Below, piece by piece: positions 58,440 through 64,000 of a DNA stretch of 64,000 nucleotides. Location of the stretch: NCBI GenBank assembly GCA_902760315.1, contig CACWFV010000002.1, positions 61,319 to 125,318 of the forward strand. Direction: 5' to 3'. This DNA comes from an uncultured Bacteroidales bacterium. GTDB taxonomy: Bacteria; Bacteroidota; Bacteroidia; Bacteroidales; Bacteroidaceae. Both the position numbers and the translations under genes were made by a program. Under the pieces are notes generated by a model. The model did not search any database, was not told the DNA's origin, and saw nothing but the letters and a program-made list of their open reading frames with translations. Within the stretch, counting starts at the first letter, position 1. Each line of letters starts with the position of its first letter.

Positions 58440-59573
58440 ATGAAAAAGTATCTAATGAGTTTCGCAGTCCTGGCCATGGCTATGAGCCTGCTGACTGCTT
58501 GTAGCGACGACGATGACACACCGTCGCTGAAACCTGTCAACGTCTCTAACGGCATGTTCCTCGTGGGTTCCGGCAACAAGCGTGCAGGCATCGACGGCAA
58601 CGTCAGCTACATTGACTATGCACAGAAGACCTCCGTCGCCAACGTGTTCCAGAAGGCTAACGGCAAGTCGGTGGGCAAGACGGCCAACTACATCACGACC
58701 TATGGCTCTAAGCTCTACATCGTTGTAGACGCTGAGGCTACTATCTGGGTATGCGACAAGCAGACACTGAAGATTGAGAAGCAGCTCAGCACCACCCAGC
58801 TGCTGGGCGATGCCGACGGCGTCAGCCCCCGCGCTGCACTGGGTCACGACGGCAAGCTCTACTTTGCCTGCTACGGTGCCAGCACCACAGGCGGCAATGG
58901 CATCGTGGCCGCCATCGACACCGTCAACTTTGCCAAGCAGCAGACTTATGCCGTAGGTTCTTACCCCAATGGTTTGGCATTGTGCAATGGCTACCTCTTC
59001 GTCACCAACTCTGACTATGGCAACAATGTGAAACCCTCGCTCTCGAAGATTGACCTGACGAGCGGTGCTGTTACCGAAATCAAGGACGCTGCCATCACCA
59101 ACCCCATGGAGATTTTGGCCGTTGGCAACGCCGTCTACTACCTGGACTATGGCACATACGATGCAAACTGGAACCAGACCGGTGCCGGCGTGCGCAAGGT
59201 AACACTCGACGGCCAGGTGACTAAGGTCGTCGACGGTACGGCTATGTGCAGCGACGGCAAGAAGATTTATACCGTCAACGCTCCTTATGGTGCTGCCACC
59301 ATCAACTATCCTATCTACGACATTGCCACCGGCCAGACTACAAGCTGGGAGCCTGCCGACATCTTCAGCCCAGCCGTTATTGCTGCTGACCCTGTCAATG
59401 GCAACATCTTTGTGGTTTCTTATCAGCAGAACCCTGACACCGGCTATGCTGCTTACAATATGCCTTCGTACACCAACCAGTACGACGCTCAGGGCAACCT
59501 CGTGAAGAAGTACGAGAATACGGCTACCGGCCCCATCTCTGTGGTCTTCAACACCGGTGTAAAGTATGAGTAA
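58440..59573 (+). CDS. btuG: BtuG-like beta-propeller surface lipoprotein
   Basis: The 377-residue lipoprotein (signal ending LLTAC, Cys near residue 21, then an Asp-rich stretch typical of surface export in Bacteroidetes) folds as a beta-propeller: repeated blades such as GKLYFACYGASTTGGNGI and GYLFVTNSDYGNNVKPSLSKI. BtuG of Bacteroides thetaiotaomicron binds cobalamin very tightly at the surface and partners BtuB; family and location match. Overlaps btuF by 8 nt. Confidence 0.87.
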   Translation: MKKYLMSFAVLAMAMSLLTACSDDDDTPSLKPVNVSNGMFLVGSGNKRAGIDGNVSYIDYAQKTSVANVFQKANGKSVGKTANYITTYGSKLYIVVDAEATIWVCDKQTLKIEKQLSTTQLLGDADGVSPRAALGHDGKLYFACYGASTTGGNGIVAAIDTVNFAKQQTYAVGSYPNGLALCNGYLFVTNSDYGNNVKPSLSKIDLTSGAVTEIKDAAITNPMEILAVGNAVYYLDYGTYDANWNQTGAGVRKVTLDGQVTKVVDGTAMCSDGKKIYTVNAPYGAATINYPIYDIATGQTTSWEPADIFSPAVIAADPVNGNIFVVSYQQNPDTGYAAYNMPSYTNQYDAQGNLVKKYENTATGPISVVFNTGVKYE

Positions 59574-60717
59574 ACCACAAACCTTATTATCTATACTGTT
59601 TTCCGTTGTTGTCGCCTTGACCGCGTGTCGGGGTGGCAACAACACTTCTTTGTCGGCTGCTGAGGGTGGCGACACCGTCAGTATGAAGTACTCCACGTTG
59701 CTGACCATCGTCCGTCACGACAGCTATACGACTGTGGATATCAAGAATCCGTGGAAACCCGGCAAGCTGTTGCACCGCTACTACCTTGTGCCGCGCACAT
59801 CAGACATCAAACCTCAGACATCAGACTTCACTGACGGTACCGTTATCCGTACGCCCATCCAGCGCGCCGCCGTCTTCACCACGGTCCACTGTGCACTGCT
59901 CACCGAATTGGGCGTAGGCAGCCACATTGTCTGTGTGGCTGACGCCAAATACATCAAGGTGCCCTACATCCAGCAGCAGATCAAGGCAGGTCGCATCGTG
60001 GACTGCGGCAACGGTCTGAACCCCGTTGTCGAGAAGGTCATGGACATGAAGCCCGACGTCATCATGCTGTCGCCCTTCGAGAACAGCGGCGGCTATGGCA
60101 AGACCGAGGAGATAGGCATACCGCTCATCGAGTGTGCGGAGTACATGGAGACGTCGCCCCTGGCTCGTGCCGAGTGGATGCGTTTCTATGGCATGCTCTT
60201 TGGCGTGGCCGACAAGACCGACCGCCTGTTTCAGTGTGTAGACAGCAGCTATACCGCCCTGAAACAGCGTGCCGCCGCGCAGGGTCCCGGCCGTTCCGTC
60301 ATCATCGACAAGGTGGTGGGCTCTGTATGGTATATGCCCGGTGGTCGTAGTACCATCGGCCAGATGTTGCAAGATGCCGGCGGCCGTTATCCGTGGGCTA
60401 CCGACGACCAGAGCGGTTCACTGTCACTGCCCTTTGAGACGGTGCTGGAGCGGGGAGGGGAGTCGGACGTCTGGCTGTTTCGCTATTCCAGCGACCATGA
60501 GTGGAACTATGCCGAACTCCTGTCTGGACATCATGGCTACGACCAGCTGAAGGCTGTCCGCCAGCACGAGGTCTATGGGTGTAATGTCGAGCAGTCGCAT
60601 TTCTATGAAGACACGCCCTTCCATCCCGACCGTTTGCTCTGTGACTTTCTGCAAATTCTGCATCCCGACATAATAGGACTGCCGTCTTTGCGTTATTATA
60701 AAAAGATAAAGGAGTAA
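59566..60717 (+). CDS. btuF: BtuF-like ABC substrate-binding lipoprotein
   Basis: The 383-residue lipoprotein has a signal ending VALTAC and the two-lobed binding fold with VMDMKPDVIMLSPFENSGG and RAEWMRFYGMLFG. It is the periplasmic carrier between BtuB/BtuG and the permease. About 18 nt separate it from btuC. Clearly related to the minus-strand btuF but diverged. Confidence 0.87.
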   Translation: MSKPQTLLSILFSVVVALTACRGGNNTSLSAAEGGDTVSMKYSTLLTIVRHDSYTTVDIKNPWKPGKLLHRYYLVPRTSDIKPQTSDFTDGTVIRTPIQRAAVFTTVHCALLTELGVGSHIVCVADAKYIKVPYIQQQIKAGRIVDCGNGLNPVVEKVMDMKPDVIMLSPFENSGGYGKTEEIGIPLIECAEYMETSPLARAEWMRFYGMLFGVADKTDRLFQCVDSSYTALKQRAAAQGPGRSVIIDKVVGSVWYMPGGRSTIGQMLQDAGGRYPWATDDQSGSLSLPFETVLERGGESDVWLFRYSSDHEWNYAELLSGHHGYDQLKAVRQHEVYGCNVEQSHFYEDTPFHPDRLLCDFLQILHPDIIGLPSLRYYKKIKE

Positions 60718-60735
60718 AGAAACAGTAATAGCAGC

Positions 60736-61746
60736 ATGAAGAGGGGTATTATGATTTGTTGCCTGTTGGCACTCTCGGTCGTCATCCTGCTGGCCGTCAA
60801 TCTGGCCGTGGGCTCGGTGAGTATACCGCTACGCGACGTCGTCAGCATTCTGTCCGGCCACGAGGCTGCGCGCCCCTCCTGGCAGTTCATCATCATGGAA
60901 AGCCGTCTGCCGCAGGCCCTCACCGCCATGCTCTGTGGTGGTTCGCTGGCCGTCAGCGGACTCATGCTGCAGACGGCTTTCAAGAATCCGCTGGCCGGTC
61001 CCAGCATCTTTGGCATCAATAGCGGAGCCGGTGTCGGTGTGGCATTGGTCATGCTGGGCTTGGGTGGCTCGCTGTCTGTGGGTTCTGTCAGCGTCACGGG
61101 CTTCATGGCTGTCTTGGCTGCTGCCTTTGCCGGTGCCATGTGTGTCATGGCAATCATCTTCCTGTTCAGCCACGTGGTTCACAACAATGTCATGCTACTC
61201 ATCGTGGGCATTATGATAGGCTATATCGCCAACAGCGTGGTGGCACTGCTCAACTTCTTTGCCACCGACGAGGGCGTCAAGTCCTACATGGTGTGGGGCA
61301 TGGGCTCGTTTGGTGGCGTACCGATGCGCCAGATTCCGGTCTTCGCTGCCTTCTGTCTGACCGGTCTGGTGGGCGCGCTGCTGCTGGTAAAGCCCCTTAA
61401 CCTCCTGTTGCTGGGCGAGCGCTATGCCGAGAATCTGGGTGTCAATACGCGGCGGGTGCGCAACTGGCTCATCATTGTCACCGGACTGCTGACGGCCATT
61501 ACCACCGCCTTCTGCGGTCCCATCATGTTTATAGGTCTGGCCGTGCCACACATGGCCCACCTGCTATTCCGCCAGGCTGACCATCGTATCCTGATGCCAG
61601 GCACCATCCTTGCCGGTGCTGTCATTGCCTTGCTGTGCAATGCCATCTGTTTCCTGCCGGGCGAGTCGGGCGTCATCCCGCTTAATGCCGTTACTCCGGT
61701 CATGGGTGCACCGGTCATCATCTACATCATTGCCCGTCGCAGTTAG
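60736..61746 (+). CDS. btuC: FecCD/BtuC-type ABC transporter permease
   Basis: The 336-residue permease has about ten helices and the signatures SRLPQALTAMLCGGSLAVSG, QTAFKNPLAGPSIFG, GPIMFIGLAVPHMAHLLF. No ABC ATPase follows before the next, unrelated transcription unit, so a shared ATPase must lie elsewhere in the genome. Confidence 0.9.
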   Translation: MKRGIMICCLLALSVVILLAVNLAVGSVSIPLRDVVSILSGHEAARPSWQFIIMESRLPQALTAMLCGGSLAVSGLMLQTAFKNPLAGPSIFGINSGAGVGVALVMLGLGGSLSVGSVSVTGFMAVLAAAFAGAMCVMAIIFLFSHVVHNNVMLLIVGIMIGYIANSVVALLNFFATDEGVKSYMVWGMGSFGGVPMRQIPVFAAFCLTGLVGALLLVKPLNLLLLGERYAENLGVNTRRVRNWLIIVTGLLTAITTAFCGPIMFIGLAVPHMAHLLFRQADHRILMPGTILAGAVIALLCNAICFLPGESGVIPLNAVTPVMGAPVIIYIIARRS

Positions 61747-61861
61747 ACTATCGGCTCTTGTTCTGGCAACTAACTGTCGGCCCTGTTCTGACACTCCGCT
61801 GCTATCACCATTTTTTACGTAAACCTTTGCGACGATTTTCTGTCGGATAACTGCCTAATTA

Positions 61862-61893
61862 TTTGGCTGTTCCGTTTTTATTTCCTATCTTTG
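61862..61893 (+). promoter_or_regulatory. promoter of the repeat-containing secreted protein gene
   Basis: TTTG (61862-61865) and TATCTTTG (61886-61893) are 20 nt apart, with the ATG at 61959. Confidence 0.75.
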
Positions 61894-61958
61894 CATCTCT
61901 ACGCCGTACGCATCAATCCAAATCTAATAATAATTTTCAAACTAAAACAAAAACGCTT

Positions 61959-62945
61959 ATGAAGAAATTTTTTACCCTTATCGCAATGGGCTTAATGGCT
62001 CTTGGTGTTCAGGCTGAGACGCTGATTAACTATCCCACCGCTAAGGATGGTATTGCTGTTAGTGGTACCACCACCTTCGATGCTGTGAAGATTAAGACCA
62101 ACAGCACGTCTGTCTCAGGCATCAAATTTGCCAACAGCTACACGACAAACGAGGCGCTGAACGAAAACTATGCCAAGCTGACCGTTGAGGGCGGATTCAA
62201 GGCTGGCGACGTTGTCTCCATAGCCGGTGCCTTCAACAACTCTGATGACCACCCAGCAGTTCATCAATGGCCGCACCTCAGACGCTGACCCCACCGTAGA
62301 GACCTACACGCTGGAAGCCGATGCCGATGCGCTCTATCTGGGCAGAAACGGCAACACCGGCACCATCGTTACCCTGCTGAAGGTGGTTCGTGGCGAGGAA
62401 AGCCAGCCTGAGGCTCCCACAACCGACGGACTGATTGACTATCCCACTGCTCAGGATGGCATTGCTGTTAGTGGCAGCACCACCTTCGATGCTGTGAAGA
62501 TTAAGACCAACAGCACCTCTATCCCTGGTATCAAGTTTGCCAACAGCTACACGACAAGCGAGGCGCTGAACGAAAACTATGCCAAGCTGACCGTTGAGGG
62601 CGGATTCAAGGCTGGCGACGTTGTCTCCATAGCCGGTGCCTTCAACAACTCTGATGAGTCGTCTTCACTACCCAGCAGTTTATCAACGGCCGCACCTCAG
62701 ACGCTGACCCCACCGTAGAGACCTACACGCTGGAAGCCGATGCCGACGCGCTCTATCTGGGCAGAAACGGCAACACCGGTACCATTGTTACTCTGCTGAA
62801 GGTTGTTCGTGGCGGCACCACCGCTATTGAGAACATCCAGGTGCAGCAGGCTGATGGCACTCAGTATAACCTCGCTGGCCTGCAGGTAGCCAACGGCTAC
62901 AAGGGCCTCGTCATCAAGAACGGCAAAAAGGTCGTGATGAAGTAA
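61959..62945 (+). pseudogene. frameshifted, internally duplicated secreted protein
   Basis: Reading from a good promoter and signal peptide (MKKFFTLIAMGLMALGVQA), the protein has two near-identical halves of about 136 residues, each with DYPTAQDGIAVSG or NYPTAKDGIAVSG, VKIKTNSTS and EALNENYAKLTVEGGF. In each half the frame is broken just after FNNSD: a +1-type shift with a shorter sequence in the first, and an apparent single missing A in the second. The last frame ends in the C-terminal segment YNLAGLQVANGYKGLVIKNG, common in Prevotella exported proteins. The gene is therefore nonfunctional as read; assembly error in the repeat is the alternative. Function of the intact protein unknown. Confidence 0.75.
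62022..62813 (+). repeat. two-copy tandem duplication, period 409 bp
   Basis: 62022-62430 and 62431 to about 62813 are close copies. The unit is the repeated half of the secreted protein gene. Confidence 0.85.
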
Positions 62946-62967
62946 GCGAAAAGCCAAGATAACATGG

Positions 62968-63004
62968 CAGGTGACGTCTCACTCAAGAGGCGTCACCTGT
63001 TTTT
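62968..63004 (+). terminator. Rho-independent terminator
   Basis: A perfect 9-bp stem CAGGTGACG/CGTCACCTG with a 14-nt loop is followed by five Ts, 22 nt after the stop codon. Confidence 0.85.
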
Positions 63005-63146
63005 GAAAAGAAGCCTCCACGTTCCACGATTCGCTGACAACAGCCTTATATACAAAGGTTTGCGCACGACTATGCGCGCCTCACGCTTCCACTTTCCCGT
63101 CACTTTCCCGCCATTTTGCTTCCACTCCGGCTCCCGTCTTGCGCGC

Positions 63147-63292
63147 GAGACAGCTGTGCGGGAGTGCGAGACAGCCATATACGAGCACGAGTCAGCTGTA
63201 TACGAACACGAGTCAGCTGTATACGAACACGAGTTAGCTGTATACGAACACGAGTTAGCTGTATACGAGTGCGAGTCAGCTGTACTCGTCGC
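63147..63292. repeat. 21-bp minisatellite, about seven units
   Basis: Units at 63147, 63168, 63189, 63210, 63231, 63252 and 63273 (the last partial), close to GAGTCAGCTGTATACGAACA plus C. Each unit contains CAGCTG and GTATAC palindromes. Units three and four are identical. Confidence 0.9.
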
Positions 63293-63293
63293 A

Positions 63294-63356
63294 AAACGCT
63301 CAGCGTTTCGGCCCAAACGGTGAGCGTTTTTCCGAAAGCGGTCACCGTTTTCTGCT
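63294..63356. repeat. second 21-bp periodic array, three units
   Basis: Three units of 21 bp built on AAACGNTNAGCGTTT-like palindromes start at about 63294, 63315 and 63336. They follow directly on the first array with the same period. Confidence 0.65.
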
Positions 63357-63790
63357 CCCTACAGCTGATACGGTGCTGGCGACAGCTAACCCGTGACTGG
63401 CAACAACTCTCCCAGCAACAGCGGCTACTCCCACGCTGTGATGGCAGCGTGTAACGAAAGTGGAACGCTCGCGCACATGCCTCACCCGCGCGAGCCCCGT
63501 CTGCACAGGCATTTCCGCAGGCATGTGGAAGGTGGAAGCATTTTTTCAAAAACCATTTTTTCGATAACTTCCAAAAAAGAAGAGGGAACTTCTTTGGCAA
63601 CTTTTATTCTAAAAGCCGGTGCTCACCCGCTTAAAAGTTGGTCCTCACCACTTTTTTCTTCAAAAAAAGTTTGGCTATTCCAGATAAATTGCAGTGATTA
63701 AGAATATTTAACGCCCAGCGATGCAGGATTTCCCGCTTCACAGCGTTTATAATAGTGGAAACAATAAAAATAGAATAGAGAACAACAGAA

Positions 63791-64000
63791 ATGAGAACAA
63801 TGAAAATCTGGAGAATCGTTTTTGCGATGCTTGCTGCTATCTCCCTCGCCTCTTGCAACAGCGATGACAATGTGGAGAGGAGGCTGACGACCAATCAAAA
63901 GGAGAGGTATGCACAGAACATTTCGGGCGAATATTCTGGTGAGTATATCATTATCTATAAGGACAAGGATTGCACGGATATGACGGACGAGAAGGGGCGA
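63791..64000 (+). CDS. lipoprotein, 5' part only
   Basis: The open frame continues past the right edge. It starts MRTMKIWRIVFAMLAAISLA and then SCNSDDN: a lipoprotein signal with Cys near residue 22 and the Asp/Asn-rich stretch seen on exported lipoproteins of this group. An ATG at 63800 is an alternative start. The visible mature part (QNISGEYSGEYIIIY) has a beta-strand look, resembling DUF4840-like lipoproteins, but too little is present to assign a family. Confidence 0.65.
   Translation, partial: MRTMKIWRIVFAMLAAISLASCNSDDNVERRLTTNQKERYAQNISGEYSGEYIIIYKDKDCTDMTDEKGR

Larger units (their letters stand above)
63005..63790. other. non-coding stretch with minisatellites
   Basis: About 790 bases without a convincing gene. 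Frames stay open on both strands only because the repeats have a 21-bp period. Two repeat families are listed separately. A third weaker 21-bp family (CTGGCGACAGCTAACCCGTG type) spans about 63371-63425. Nothing else was recognised. Confidence 0.6.

Noticed and set aside
63147-63292. possible CRISPR array
   Set aside because: Units follow each other without spacers and no cas genes are present.
62964-63600. open frames on both strands through the minisatellites
   Set aside because: They are open because the repeats have a 21-bp period. No start signals or recognised domains.

Overview
The window looks like a chromosomal segment of a Prevotella-type member of the Bacteroidales. The evidence is: promoters of the Bacteroidetes form (TTTG, about 20 nt, TAnnTTTG) ahead of many genes, DUF4834 and DUF5597/GH35 proteins, SusC/BtuB-style TonB receptors paired with a BtuG-like propeller lipoprotein, and A-rich leaders without strong Shine-Dalgarno sites. 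No name below species-group level can be supported from sequence alone.

Layout. (1) 1-17.9 kb is an accessory island, with AT-rich stretches. It carries a VapE-type P-loop ATPase, a DUF3990 module between two 56-bp direct repeats, a HigBA toxin-antitoxin pair, a large eight-gene operon (3750-16560) and a Zeta-like kinase toxin with a small upstream partner. Apparent gene remnants lie at 2554-2607 and 17793-17897. (2) 17.9-34.7 kb is mostly core: an unusual FtsZ with a small partner gene, tRNA-Val, an OmpA/TPR lipoprotein, a thioredoxin-fold lipoprotein without CXXC, an AsmA-like protein, a GH35-type glycosidase, tadA, birA, pyrH, the psd-pssA-DUF4834 phospholipid operon and dnaE. (3) 34.7-61.7 kb is a cobalamin region: trxA-cobS-cobU-cobT (+), cbiA-cobQ-cobD-cbiB (-, with cbiA split by a frameshift), a riboswitch-led btuB-cbiK-TonB receptor operon, a corrin-ring operon made largely of fusion proteins (cobJ-cbiC, cbiE-cbiT, cbiG-cbiF, cbiJ-cbiD), a btuF-btuC pair (-), and a second riboswitch-led btuB-btuG-btuF-btuC uptake operon. 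(4) 61.9-64 kb holds a tandemly duplicated, frameshifted secreted-protein gene, 21-bp minisatellites and the start of a lipoprotein gene.

The most interesting part is the 3750-16560 operon. Three Ser/Thr-kinase-like proteins share closely related kinase domains but carry different accessory regions: WG-like repeats, twelve Sel1 repeats, or an extracytoplasmic WG region with transmembrane segments. They are encoded with a PP2C-type phosphatase and a VWA protein, which recalls the TerY-P kinase/phosphatase/VWA triad. Here the VWA domain is fused to a DarT-like ADP-ribosyltransferase domain. The other genes are a second ART-like protein, a DUF6939 protein, and an A1S_2505-like + DUF1810 protein with a C-terminal domain that reappears in the gene next to ftsZ. 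I infer a signalling or conflict system that joins protein phosphorylation to ADP-ribosylation; its function is unproven.

In the cobalamin region, the receptors and BtuG capture corrinoid at the surface, BtuF and BtuC move it inward (no BtuD ATPase is visible), and the cbi/cob enzymes build the ring and attach the lower ligand. CbiL, the corrinoid adenosyltransferase and the ABC ATPase are not in the window.
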